64,000 nucleotides of DNA from Prolixibacteraceae bacterium. GTDB taxonomy: Bacteria; Bacteroidota; Bacteroidia; Bacteroidales; Prolixibacteraceae. The notes beneath the pieces are model-generated. The model saw only the letters and a list, made by a program, of their open reading frames with translations. It was not told where the DNA came from and ran no database searches. Shown in pieces: positions 19,117 through 28,252 of this stretch. Position 1 is the stretch's first letter, and every line of letters starts with the position of its first letter. The stretch is from contig CP082230.1 of the NCBI GenBank assembly GCA_019856515.1, positions 62,001 to 126,000 on the forward strand. Direction: 5' to 3'. A program made the translations under genes and the position numbers.

Positions 19117-20235
19117 ATGAAAAAACTTTTACTTTTTATTGGCTTAATATTGCCGTTGTTGACTTCTGCGCATGATTGGAAAAAGAAAGCTGAATTAGAT
19201 ATTGCTGGATTAACTACACTTAAATATTATAAGAATGAGTTATATGCATTAAACAACAAAGCGTCTATTGTAACTGTAAATACTGCGACTTCTGTATTAA
19301 CCACTGTCGTAGATTTTAATGCAGTACTTCCAGGTATAAGTATTAATGCTTTTGCGATTAAGTCAGATGGATCTTTTCTTGCTGTAAGTGATGTATCTAA
19401 TAAACTATATTTTTTAGACTCTAAAGGTGTTGTGACTAATGAGTTCGTTTCAGCTGTTTCTCCACAATGTGTTCTTGAAGCCGCAGATGGTCGTATCTGG
19501 GTTGGTGGAATTGATTTGGAGATATTTACAGCAGATGGTAATTTAGAACAAACTTTTACAGCAACTGGAAGTTCAAAGAAAAGTATTATTAGTGATGTGA
19601 GAGATTTAATGTTGCTTTCAAATGATAAAGTAATGATGTTAGACCGCAATCGTGGTATCTCTATTACTGAAGGTAATGCTCATGTAGATGGATACCTTGA
19701 GTGTTCGAAGAAATACAAGAATAACGATACCTTTAATAAATCACAAGCTGTTGCTGAATCTGCTGATTTCTTTATGGTTTTATCTCTTACAGACAAAAGT
19801 TCGAATCACTGGGGAGTAAATCAGTTTGATAAGAAACTTACTACCTATGAGAATATAGATAATGTTGTGGATAACGTTGTCGTGAAAGTTAGTGCATTGA
19901 AAAGTATTGCTGGTAGTCGAAGTGAAGTTTTTGTTTCTACTACTGACAAACTTTTTATCTACGAGAACAGTAGAGCTTTGGCAAGCGTAGATTTGCAAAA
20001 AGTGAATGTTTCAATCTATCCAAACCCAGTTATTGAGATATTGAATGTGAAAAGTAATGATTTAATTTCATCTTTTGAGATCTACAATGTATTGGGATCG
20101 ATTGTTTCAAAGGGTGCAATTGACTCAAATGAAACAGCTCTTAATGTTTCATCATTAATTTCGGGGATGTACATTATTAAGTTATACGGAACAGATCATA
20201 AATTGGTTTATTCCTCTAAATTTACAAAGAACTAG
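19117..20235 (+). CDS. Secreted beta-propeller-like protein with T9SS sorting domain
   Basis: The 372-residue protein has a signal peptide (MKKLLLFIGLILPLLTSAH), then about 270 residues of repeated beta-strand segments with propeller-like turns (FLAVSDVSNKLYFLDSKG, CVLEAADGRIWVGGIDL), and a C-terminal type A T9SS sorting domain at 298-372. The last part begins VSIYPNPV and includes FEIYNVLGSIV and SGMYIIKL, the standard Por-secretion CTD blocks. The protein is therefore exported by the type IX system and probably attached to the cell surface. The propeller has no recognisable catalytic residues, so a binding role is more likely. It is a single gene with its own terminator. Confidence 0.85.
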   Translation: MKKLLLFIGLILPLLTSAHDWKKKAELDIAGLTTLKYYKNELYALNNKASIVTVNTATSVLTTVVDFNAVLPGISINAFAIKSDGSFLAVSDVSNKLYFLDSKGVVTNEFVSAVSPQCVLEAADGRIWVGGIDLEIFTADGNLEQTFTATGSSKKSIISDVRDLMLLSNDKVMMLDRNRGISITEGNAHVDGYLECSKKYKNNDTFNKSQAVAESADFFMVLSLTDKSSNHWGVNQFDKKLTTYENIDNVVDNVVVKVSALKSIAGSRSEVFVSTTDKLFIYENSRALASVDLQKVNVSIYPNPVIEILNVKSNDLISSFEIYNVLGSIVSKGAIDSNETALNVSSLISGMYIIKLYGTDHKLVYSSKFTKN

Positions 20236-20345
20236 CCCCCAATAATGTTAATAAATCTTCTTGCAATGATGATATAAAATCAAAATGAGGGTGATTGGAT
20301 ATCGTAAAAATCATTGATAAGGTCACAATAAGCTATAAAAAAAGG

Positions 20346-20384
20346 AAAAGGTGCATAGAATTAATATTTTATGTGCCTTTTTTG
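20346..20384 (+). terminator. Intrinsic terminator with two G-U wobbles
   Basis: The stem AAAAGGTGCATA (20346-20357) pairs with TATGTGCCTTTT (20370-20381) if two G-U pairs are allowed, and continues into TT. It closes the T9SS protein gene. Confidence 0.75.
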
Positions 20385-20451
20385 TAACAATATGAATTTG
20401 CTGTTGTTGTATGAATGTAAGACTTCATGAAAACTGTTTAAATATCTTGTT

Positions 20452-21108
20452 ATGACCTATAAGTATAGCTCTTCTTCAGATTCTTATGTATCTGACCAGA
20501 CTACCTTAGACGATTACTCTTTCTCGGTAACCTTAAACAAGAACGTCGAATTGATATGTAAAGAATTCGATAATCGAATAATTATTAATGATGTGAAAAT
20601 AATCGCAGAGAGTAGAATAGCTCTATCTTTTCCTGATTATGTTGATTGCAAGCCAATTGTAGGGATATCAACTGAAGCTTTTGCTGGTCTTTGGTGTCTT
20701 GAGAGAATTAATAAGTGGCCGTATAAACTTCAATATATTGAAGATCGTGCATTCTATAATTGTCGTAATTTAAAGTCATATGTTTCTCTTCCTGACCATC
20801 TCGAATTTATAGGGAGGGAAGTATTTGCAGGTTGTGAAAAATTATCGATAGTTGAACTTCCTTTTTATCTTCGTCAAATTGAGAGATGTTGTTTTAGAGG
20901 ATGTGATCAACTAAAATTAATAGTTTACAACTCTTTGCATTCTGTTGAGGTATTAAGTAAAGGAAAGCGAGTTAATCGTGCATATGAATTTCCTTTAGAG
21001 GTAGGATGGCAGACGCAGTTGATTGTCTCATATGATATTTTTATTAAAGTATCTAACCTCTCAAATTATCTGGTGTACTCAAAGGTCAGTGCTATGAATG
21101 GTAGATAG
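20452..21108 (+). CDS. Leucine-rich repeat (BspA / LRR_5 type) protein without signal peptide
   Basis: The 218-residue protein has a divergent N-terminal 60 residues and then three or four LRR_5 repeats of about 23 residues: GISTEAFAGLWCLERI, YIEDRAFYNCRNLKSY, FIGREVFAGCEKLSIVELP and QIERCCFRGCDQLKLI. BspA-like repeats are usually on secreted or surface proteins and mediate binding. Here no signal peptide or anchor is visible, so the protein seems to be cytoplasmic, or its N-terminus lies upstream of the best ATG. It is the only LRR protein in the window and has a bidirectional terminator right after it. Confidence 0.78.
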   Translation: MTYKYSSSSDSYVSDQTTLDDYSFSVTLNKNVELICKEFDNRIIINDVKIIAESRIALSFPDYVDCKPIVGISTEAFAGLWCLERINKWPYKLQYIEDRAFYNCRNLKSYVSLPDHLEFIGREVFAGCEKLSIVELPFYLRQIERCCFRGCDQLKLIVYNSLHSVEVLSKGKRVNRAYEFPLEVGWQTQLIVSYDIFIKVSNLSNYLVYSKVSAMNGR

Positions 21109-21124
21109 TTGCACTATAATAGTT

Positions 21125-21153
21125 AAAAGGAGTTCGCTAAACGAACTCCTTTT
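21125..21153. terminator. Bidirectional terminator between LRR gene and nhaC
   Basis: A perfect 12-bp stem AAAAGGAGTTCG (21125-21136) with 21142-21153 around loop CTAAA lies between the convergent genes, with A and T runs on each side. Confidence 0.9.
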
Positions 21154-21156
21154 AAA

Positions 21157-22623
21157 TTATTCTGATATGATTTCCTCTTTGTTGTCTTTTATGTATCGAA
21201 TCTTATAGCCAATCATTGCTACAAAGATAGACATGAGTGGACTGATGATATTGAAAAAGCAGTAAGGAAGATATGTTAGTGTTGCTACTCCTAGTACTTT
21301 TGATTGGGCAGCTCCACATGTGTTCCAGGGGATTAAAACAGAGGTAACAGTTCCAGAATCTTCTAGTGCTCTACTTAGAACTTCTGGTGCTATTTTCTTA
21401 TCTTGATAAGGTTGTTTGAACATTCTTCCTGCAACTACGATAGCTAAATATTGATCTGATGCTGTAAAGTTAAAGAATACGCCTGTTCCAACTGTTGCCG
21501 CTACAAGTGAAGTTGTGTTGTTTGCAAACTTGATAATGGACTGTGTGATTCTTTGTAGAAAATGAGCACCTTCCATAATTCCTGCAAATACCATCGCTGA
21601 TATGATAAGCCAGACGGTTGATAGCATTCCTCCCATTCCTGATGTATTCATGAGATCCGAAACCATGGTATTATCAGTCTTTATTGAAACAGAACCTAAC
21701 ATGGATTGCATGACACCTTTATACGAGGATAATGCATAGTTATCTGTAACACCCGAAATTTCATTCACAATATGTGGCTGGTAGATAACCGCTGCCAATC
21801 CTCCCATTAAGGTTCCAACTAAAAGTGCTGGGAGAGGAGGCATTTTTAAAATAATTATCCCTAGGAGTGTTATTGGAACTAAAAATAGAACAGGTGATAT
21901 GGTGAAGGTCTGTGCTATTGCATCTTTTACTGCCGATACATCTGCTATACCATTTGTCTCCATAGTAAATCCCATTACTAGAAAAATAATAAGTGTTAAC
22001 GTTATCGATGGAACAGTTGTATATACCATATAACGGATATGGGTAAAAAGATCTGTTCCTGCCATGGCTGGAGCTAGATTGGTTGTGTCAGACAATGGTG
22101 ACATCTTATCTCCAAAGTAGGCTCCACTAATAATCGCTCCTGCAGTCACTGCTTCTGAAAAACCTAATGCTTTACCAATTCCTAATAGTGCGACTCCAAT
22201 GGTTGCAATTGTAGACCACGAACTACCTGTTGCAACTGATACAATGGCTGATACAATTACAGAAGATACAAGAAAGAATGTCGGATTGATGACGTCCAAT
22301 CCATAATAAATCATTGCTGGAACGACTCCACTGATCATCCATGTTCCGGCAAGTGAGCCTATGAGAAAAAGAATGAGCATGGATGGCATCGCTGAATGTA
22401 ACGTCTTCAATATCTGATGTTGAAGATGTTCCCATTTCTGCCCGTTAAAAATTGCGATTAGACCTGCAAGCCCCCCTGTAAGTAATAATGCAATTTGATT
22501 TGATCCTGCAATAGTATCATCAAAAATCTTTACGTTTATAGCCAATAATGCTAATAAAAATGCAATTGGAATGAGCGCCTGTAATAGTGTAGGCTGCTTT
22601 ACTTCTTGTCTTGAAAAATTCAC
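21157..22623 (-). CDS. nhaC: Na+/H+ antiporter, NhaC family
   Basis: The 488-residue protein has about twelve membrane segments. It shows family blocks such as ATGSSWSTIATIGVALLGIG, GAIISGAYFGDKMSPLSDTTNLA and, near the C-terminus, LIPWNTCGAAQSKVLG. The acidic residue in YFGDKMSPLSDTT is in the ion-binding region of NhaC carriers. It exchanges external protons or other cations for internal sodium across the inner membrane and is in keeping with a saline habitat. A malate/lactate antiporter activity is possible in this family, so the exact substrate is uncertain. It is a single gene. Confidence 0.93.
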   Translation of the reverse strand: MNFSRQEVKQPTLLQALIPIAFLLALLAINVKIFDDTIAGSNQIALLLTGGLAGLIAIFNGQKWEHLQHQILKTLHSAMPSMLILFLIGSLAGTWMISGVVPAMIYYGLDVINPTFFLVSSVIVSAIVSVATGSSWSTIATIGVALLGIGKALGFSEAVTAGAIISGAYFGDKMSPLSDTTNLAPAMAGTDLFTHIRYMVYTTVPSITLTLIIFLVMGFTMETNGIADVSAVKDAIAQTFTISPVLFLVPITLLGIIILKMPPLPALLVGTLMGGLAAVIYQPHIVNEISGVTDNYALSSYKGVMQSMLGSVSIKTDNTMVSDLMNTSGMGGMLSTVWLIISAMVFAGIMEGAHFLQRITQSIIKFANNTTSLVAATVGTGVFFNFTASDQYLAIVVAGRMFKQPYQDKKIAPEVLSRALEDSGTVTSVLIPWNTCGAAQSKVLGVATLTYLPYCFFNIISPLMSIFVAMIGYKIRYIKDNKEEIISE

Positions 22624-23236
22624 GGATTAAAATATACTTAGATTATAAACTGTCGCAAATAAACGATTTTTTTGTTTAAAAATCTACGAATTGTAAGTTT
22701 TTTATCGAATTAAACTATTAATTGATTTTTTGTGGGGTGGTATTATGTAAATAAATATTAGGTGTAATCTTCTCTATTTTACAAAGAAATAATACTTTTT
22801 GATATATTTATTGTTAGTAACATGTTGTACTTAATGTGATTACGTTGTTGGAGTCTGTTTTTTTTATTATACTACCCATTTCTGACTTTATATTAAAAAA
22901 GTCTATGATTCAATTGTAGTCTATATGTGTGGATTTAGGAAGTGTTATTTTAGTCTACTTTTTATCGAATCAAGAAAATATCTAGATTTTTGTTATTGAA
23001 GATGTATTTCATTCAACTATTTAAAGATAGCTGTGTGAATAGAAGTGTTGCAGGATGTGTTTTTGAGAAGTAAAAAACGGTATGAGTTATTATATTCATA
23101 TTGTAATATAATAATAGCTCTTCAGCAGCAATATAATGAGAATTCGATCATCACTCTTCTAAAAGTATGATGATCGAATCTGTTTATTTTACCTCACCCT
23201 ATATAGATGTTCTCATAGAGAACACTTAGATGAGTT
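22624..23236. other. Gene-free region with a 12-bp inverted repeat
   Basis: This 613-bp AT-rich spacer between nhaC and the sigma factor has no convincing gene. Near its right end a perfect 12-bp inverted repeat, ATTCGATCATCA (23142-23153) with 23168-23179, lies downstream of the sigma factor gene. It could end that transcript, although the T tract on the minus strand is weak. Confidence 0.6.
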
Positions 23237-23833
23237 TTAACTACAAAGAGTTAGTTCTATATTTTTATCATCAACGATTTTACGCATATTTATTAATGCA
23301 TATCGCATTCTCCCTAAAGCTGTATTAATGCTAACATTGGTTTGTTCCGCAATCTCTTTAAAGCTAAGACCATAGTAGTGTCTAAGTTTAATGATTTCTT
23401 GTTGATCCTTAGGAAGAAGATTCATGATTTCACTTACTTCATAGATAACCCTGTCGTTAATTATCTCTGTCTCAATGCTTTTGTCGGAGAATTGAATACA
23501 GTTGAACAGATCTGCCTCACAATTGTCATTAGATATTGTATTCAGGTGTTTTTCTTTTCGAAAATGATCAATGATAAGATTATGTGCAATTCTTACTGCC
23601 CAAGAGATAAATTTACCGTTATCTTTATATTTGCCATTCTTTAAGGAATGAATAATTTTGATAAAAGTATCTTGTAATACATCCTCAGCTAAAGAGTGAC
23701 ACTTGACAACCATTACAATATAAGTAAATAGTCGATTTCTATGACGTGTAATCAATACGTCCAAAGCATAATCATCGCCATCAAGGTACTTTTGTACCAA
23801 AGTCTGATCTGGGATTAAATTATTTTGATTCAT
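23237..23833 (-). CDS. ECF-type RNA polymerase sigma factor
   Basis: The 198-residue protein contains sigma region 2 (LVQKYLDGDDYALDVLITRH through AEDVLQDTFIKI, about 13-70) and region 4 (LPKDQQEIIKLRHYYGLSFK and the helix-turn-helix VSINTALGRMRYALINMRKI, about 138-185). The length and two-domain layout are those of an extracytoplasmic function sigma factor. No FecR-type or other anti-sigma gene lies beside it; neighbours are an Na+/H+ antiporter and a pseudouridine synthase. Control must come from elsewhere or from expression level. It is a single gene; its targets are unknown. Confidence 0.93.
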   Translation of the reverse strand: MNQNNLIPDQTLVQKYLDGDDYALDVLITRHRNRLFTYIVMVVKCHSLAEDVLQDTFIKIIHSLKNGKYKDNGKFISWAVRIAHNLIIDHFRKEKHLNTISNDNCEADLFNCIQFSDKSIETEIINDRVIYEVSEIMNLLPKDQQEIIKLRHYYGLSFKEIAEQTNVSINTALGRMRYALINMRKIVDDKNIELTLCS

Positions 23834-24008
23834 CTATATAGTTTGAGTTGGTTATAAAGGTAGAATCATGTCGATAGGCAATGAGCTTTAATGTTTGTTA
23901 ATAAGTAAATTGATTATTTTTTTGTAAATATATGTTTTTTTTGTGTACCACCAAAACAAATAAAAATATATTGCAATATTATTTATGATTATACGTTTTG
24001 CGTGATTT

Positions 24009-25670
24009 TTAAAATGGACATTCGCAGTGAACTTCTATGGTTTCTCTCGTATATGGATGTTCGAAAGTAATCTGTTCTGCGTGGAGACATAGCCTACCAT
24101 TTGTATTTGTACCGTATAGTTCATCCCCTAAAATAGGTGCATTTAAACCTTTTGTATGTGCACAATGAACTCTTAGTTGGTGGGTTCTTCCTGTAATCGG
24201 GGAGAGCGATAATCTTGTCTTACCATTAGATTCTGAAATCTTTTCCCAATGTGTGATGGCATCTTTCCCATATTTCTCACAAACCATCTGTAGCGGTCTA
24301 TTATCTAAATCGACTCGTAAAGGAAGTGAAATAATACCGTTATCTTTTGTCACTTTTCCTGAGATCAATGCGATATACTTTTTATGTATCTTCTTTTGAA
24401 GGAACTGCTTTTGGATTCTTCGATAAGTTTCAAGGTCTTTGGTTGCTATTAGAATACCTGAAGTCGACATGTCTAACCTGTGAACCAATAGAGGTCCTTC
24501 GAATTCAGGATGGCGAGTGTGAATAATATGGTAAACCGAATTCTGTATCTCTTTTCCTGGAACCGATAATAAACCTGAAGGTTTGTTGACCACCATTAAG
24601 TAATCATCTTCATAAAGAATTTGAAGTTCGTATGGTTTATTTGCCGTTTCAGTAATAGGATTGGGGTCGACATGAATCCCTTGAAGCATAAAACCTAAGA
24701 TCGGCTGACATTTGCTTTTGCATGAAGGGTAGAATTGTAAATGTCTTCTCAGATCATCCTTATGTTCTGGATCCCACCAAAATTCTCCCATTAGAAGAGG
24801 GGTTAGATTATTATTATATACAAATTGTAGAAGTTTTGGTGCAGCACAATCTCCAGCTCCTGCTGGTGGATTTTCTCCCTTAGTGTCTTGAAATAACTTA
24901 GTGATATTTATTTGATCTCCTTCTGCATTCGATAAAAGGTATTGATTAAATACCTTTTGCTGGAGTGCTTGTGACATCCTCTTTCTTATACATCTAAGAT
25001 CATCTAAGAGTGTTTCATACTTGTCGATAAGTTGTTGTAAGTCTTGTTCTAATGCTTCGCGAAGCTGTTTCTCTCTCTTATACTCTTTTTTTAGAAGTTG
25101 ACTTTCTTGTTTTAGTGATTTATCTAAAGCGAATACTTCTTCATCAGATAGTGTATTGAAAGAGCTTCTAATGGCTTCCCTCTTTCGTTTTGCCTCCTGT
25201 CTTACGCTCTTTGCTTCTTCTAAATAGATGCTATTTTGAGTTTTTACTTGTGTAAGTTTCTCTACGTTACTTTTGTAAAGGCTCTTATCTGTAATGTCCT
25301 GGATTAGCTGATTTATCCTTGTAATGTATGTTTCTTCTTTTCTAAAGAAACCATCTTTTGTCTCTAATGAAACGATTGAAGGGACTAAGTTTAACTCTTT
25401 TGTTAGATCTGGGTTAATACCTGAAATAGCTACTAGATAGCCCAACTGTTGCTGTTTGTTGGTTACTACTAATATTCCAAACATCTTTTGGTTGACATGT
25501 TTGTCCAAATAGGTATTGGATGAGAATGATTGTAAGCATTTAATTACTTCACACTTTGCTTGCACTACAAGATCGTGTGGATTGTACTGAAAAGGAAATG
25601 TGAATGCTGTAGTTTGGGCATCGATCTCTCCTTCGAGTGGATATATATAATCACTAAGTTCTAACATCAA
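24009..25670 (-). CDS. RluA-family pseudouridine synthase with long coiled-coil N-terminus
   Basis: Residues about 345-553 form the RluA catalytic domain, with the signature HRLDMSTSG and catalytic Asp400, and the later SLSPITGRTHQLRVH block with a conserved Arg. The N-terminal 330 residues are unusual: a beta-rich segment (MFGILVVTNKQQQLGYLVAI) followed by about 100 residues of charged coiled coil (EAKSVRQEAKRKREAIRSSF, LKKEYKREKQLREALEQDL) and a segment that holds PPAGAGDCAAPKLL. Related long RluA proteins occur in other Bacteroidota. It probably modifies uridines in 23S rRNA or tRNA; the exact site cannot be read. Two ATGs lie at the start. Confidence 0.92.
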   Translation of the reverse strand: MMLELSDYIYPLEGEIDAQTTAFTFPFQYNPHDLVVQAKCEVIKCLQSFSSNTYLDKHVNQKMFGILVVTNKQQQLGYLVAISGINPDLTKELNLVPSIVSLETKDGFFRKEETYITRINQLIQDITDKSLYKSNVEKLTQVKTQNSIYLEEAKSVRQEAKRKREAIRSSFNTLSDEEVFALDKSLKQESQLLKKEYKREKQLREALEQDLQQLIDKYETLLDDLRCIRKRMSQALQQKVFNQYLLSNAEGDQINITKLFQDTKGENPPAGAGDCAAPKLLQFVYNNNLTPLLMGEFWWDPEHKDDLRRHLQFYPSCKSKCQPILGFMLQGIHVDPNPITETANKPYELQILYEDDYLMVVNKPSGLLSVPGKEIQNSVYHIIHTRHPEFEGPLLVHRLDMSTSGILIATKDLETYRRIQKQFLQKKIHKKYIALISGKVTKDNGIISLPLRVDLDNRPLQMVCEKYGKDAITHWEKISESNGKTRLSLSPITGRTHQLRVHCAHTKGLNAPILGDELYGTNTNGRLCLHAEQITFEHPYTRETIEVHCECPF

Positions 25671-25915
25671 TTCTCCTTCATTTGTTAAGAATACAAAGTA
25701 AATAATTCTACTGCTACCGAGAAATACCTAATCATTTTTTTGTAACCAAATTGTGCCGTATTTATTGCCAATAGTCACTTTGTTTGGCTTATTTTCGGAT
25801 TCATCCATATTTTGCATATAACTATCTCTATCGTTATCAACTATTAAGCGACGACTAAATATTAATCAAACAGTATTTAAGTGGCAGCTAAACAGGGTAT
25901 TAAAACGCATTATAA

Positions 25916-26049
25916 ACGGTTCGAATACGGTGACTCTACAAGGTTAGTTTGCTACTCTTTCTTAGTTGCTTCATAAAAAAGCTCGGATCTTTGAGTGAAC
26001 TATGAAGGAACCTTGAACGAACTATGAACCATCACCGTATTCGAACCGT
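25916..26049. mobile_element. Candidate MITE-like element with 18-bp terminal inverted repeats
   Basis: The ends are perfect 18-bp inverted repeats: ACGGTTCGAATACGGTGA at 25916-25933 and its complement at 26032-26049. ATAA lies directly outside both ends (25912-25915 and 26050-26053), which may be a target-site duplication. The interior encodes nothing but has a repeated GAACTATGAA (about 25997 and 26019) and an AAGGTT/AACCTT pair. Size and layout fit a non-autonomous transposable element. No transposase is in the window, so the family is unknown. Confidence 0.55.
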
Positions 26050-26634
26050 ATAAGGACCGACATAAGACTGTGTTAAAGTAGGGGAAAACAATTGCTTGTC
26101 TATGGTTAAAAAGGAGTGAAGGGCATCTCGCTAGATCTTAGTTATGGCTTTATAGGTCAACTTAATGAAAAAGGATTTAATGAATTATTCCTGCATTTGT
26201 CACTTGAATTCAAGGTTCAATGGAATCCGATAGATTAATTATTATTCCCATAAAAATATATATGAGTATTCTATATGGCTGGTTTATCGTGTAATACGGA
26301 TTAAAATCGTAGTTGAATAGGGGATGGATTTATTCAAATTATTAGAGATTGTTTTAAATTAAAAGTTTAATAATGTAAAGATATGAAAAACTATTTACAC
26401 CTTATTGAATGGCTCTCAATTGGATTAGAAAGTGTCTAAATTAAATAATCTTATTTTAATGTCTTTATGGTGAAGATGTTAAATGAGTTGTGTGTTTATG
26501 TGTTTGATTATCAGTGTTTAGTTGCTTTGTTTATGATCTTATTCAAATAGAAGATTGAAAGGATGTTTATATGAATGTTTTGATTATGAGCTTATATTTT
26601 TAAAAAAAACATCTCTTTTTACATTCTGCCTCGC

Positions 26635-26642
26635 TATATTTG
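26635..26642 (+). promoter_or_regulatory. Candidate -7 promoter box of the CoA-transferase gene
   Basis: TATATTTG is an exact TAnnTTTG match 34 bp before the ATG at 26677. A T-rich stretch at 26613-26620 is at about the right distance for the -33 element. Consensus-based prediction. Confidence 0.55.
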
Positions 26643-26676
26643 TGACTCGTAAAAAATTCATTGCAATACTGCTGAT

Positions 26677-28161
26677 ATGTCATACAAAATATTAACACCA
26701 GAAGAAGCAGCATCATTCATTCAACATGATGATACTGTGGCGTTCAGTGGATTTACTCCAGCTGGATCGCCTAAAGATATTCCTACTGCCATTGCTAAAC
26801 GTGCAGAGGAGTTTCACGCAAAAGGGGAACCATTTAAAATTGGAGTAATCACTGGAGCATCTACAGGTGACTCTTTAGATGGAGCTTTAGCTCGTGCAAA
26901 CGCGGTTAAATTCCGTACTCCTTACCAGTCGAATAAAGATCTACGTAAAGCATTGAACAATGGTTCTGCAGAGTACTTTGATCTTCACTTGTCTGTTGTA
27001 GCGCAAGAGATGCGTTATGGTTTCTTTGGCGATATCGATGTTGCTATTATCGAAGTTGCTGATGTTACTGAAGATGGTGAAATTGTTCTTACTTCAGGAG
27101 TAGGTATCTCACCAACTGCTATTCGTCTTGCTAAAAAGGTAATCCTCGAAAAGAATAGCAACCATCCAACTTTTATTCGTGGTCTACACGATATTTATGA
27201 GCCTCTTGATCCTCCTTACCGTAAGGAAATTCCAGTTGAGAATCCTGAGACTCGCATTGGTTCTCCAGTGATTAAAGTAGATCCAGCTAAGATTGTTGGT
27301 ATTGTTGAAACAAACCGTAAGGATGAAGTTGGTGCTTTTGCTCCAGCGGATGAGGTAACAACAAAAATTGGAGAGAACGTAGCTAAATTCTTGGCAGGAG
27401 AGTTGAAAAAAGGAACTATCCCGAAAGAGTTTTTACCTATTCAGTCAGGTGTAGGTAACATTGCTAATGCAGTGTTAGGTGCATTGGGTTCTAATCCAGA
27501 TATCCCACCATTTAGAATGTATACAGAGGTGATCCAAGATTCAGTTATTGGATTAATTCGTAAAGGAGATATTACTTTTGCGAGTGGATGTTCACTTACT
27601 GTAACACCTGAAGAGTTAGATGGTATTTATCGTGATTATGACTTCTTTAAGGATAAATTGGTTCTTCGTCCACAGGAGATCTCGAATAATCCAGAAGTTG
27701 TTCGTCAATTAGGTTTGATTACGATCAATACTGCTCTAGAAGCGGATATCTTTGGTAATGTAAACAGTACTCACGTACTTGGAACAACAATGATGAATGG
27801 TGTTGGAGGTTCAGGAGACTTTACTCGTAACAGTTTCTTGTCAATCTTTACTTGTCCTTCTGTTGCTAAAGGTGGTGCTATTAGTACTATCGTTCCTATG
27901 GTTTCTCACCAAGACCACTCTGAGCACTCAGTGAAGATTATTATTACAGAGCAAGGTATTGCTGATTTGAGAGGTAAGAGTCCACGCCAAAGAGCAGAAA
28001 CTATTATCGAAAATTGTGTACACCCTGAGTATAAAGACCTATTAAGAGGTTATTTGAAATTGAATGAAAAGATCGTTCATACACCTCAAACATTAGGGTC
28101 TGCATTTAATATGCACCTTGAATTTGCTGATTCAAAAGATATGAGAAAAACTAAGTGGTAA
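26677..28161 (+). CDS. Succinyl-CoA:acetate CoA-transferase / acetyl-CoA hydrolase family
   Basis: The 494-residue protein is full length for the AarC/Cat1 family. The CoA-binding loop QSGVGNIANAV lies at 256-266 and the catalytic Glu284 in MYTEVIQDSV, equivalent to the glutamate that forms the glutamyl-CoA intermediate. The C-terminal blocks GVGGSGDFTRN and VSHQDHSEHSVKIIITEQG are also conserved. It would swap CoA between succinate and acetate (or propionate), a step in mixed-acid or succinate fermentation or an acetate-forming TCA variant. It is a single gene with a promoter box upstream and a UUCG-loop terminator after it, and the DNA has fewer rare-looking codons than its neighbours, as in highly expressed genes. 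Confidence 0.92.
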   Translation: MSYKILTPEEAASFIQHDDTVAFSGFTPAGSPKDIPTAIAKRAEEFHAKGEPFKIGVITGASTGDSLDGALARANAVKFRTPYQSNKDLRKALNNGSAEYFDLHLSVVAQEMRYGFFGDIDVAIIEVADVTEDGEIVLTSGVGISPTAIRLAKKVILEKNSNHPTFIRGLHDIYEPLDPPYRKEIPVENPETRIGSPVIKVDPAKIVGIVETNRKDEVGAFAPADEVTTKIGENVAKFLAGELKKGTIPKEFLPIQSGVGNIANAVLGALGSNPDIPPFRMYTEVIQDSVIGLIRKGDITFASGCSLTVTPEELDGIYRDYDFFKDKLVLRPQEISNNPEVVRQLGLITINTALEADIFGNVNSTHVLGTTMMNGVGGSGDFTRNSFLSIFTCPSVAKGGAISTIVPMVSHQDHSEHSVKIIITEQGIADLRGKSPRQRAETIIENCVHPEYKDLLRGYLKLNEKIVHTPQTLGSAFNMHLEFADSKDMRKTKW

Positions 28162-28197
28162 ACACTAGTCAACATGATATCTTTTTAGATAATATTG

Positions 28198-28229
28198 AAA
28201 AGGTAGTACTTTCGAGTACTACCTTTTTT
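28198..28229. terminator. Strong intrinsic terminator with TTCG tetraloop
   Basis: The stem AAAAGGTAGTACT (28198-28210) pairs with 28215-28227 around TTCG, followed by extra T. It separates the convergent CoA-transferase and oxidoreductase genes. Confidence 0.93.
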
Positions 28230-28252
28230 CATACATTATATCCTACGATATT

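Larger units (their letters stand above)
25671..26676. other. 1-kb gene-free region with mobile-element-like repeat and promoter
   Basis: Between the divergent RluA and CoA-transferase genes there is no open frame with protein-like content. It contains the 134-bp inverted-repeat element at 25916-26049 and, near the right end, the promoter box of the CoA-transferase gene. The rest is AT-rich and featureless to the eye. Confidence 0.7.

Noticed and set aside
25916..25934. GGTTCGAAT within the repeat looked like the T-loop of a tRNA.
   Set aside because: The same bases form one arm of a perfect 18-bp inverted repeat, and no acceptor stem, D arm, anticodon arm or 3' CCA fits around it.
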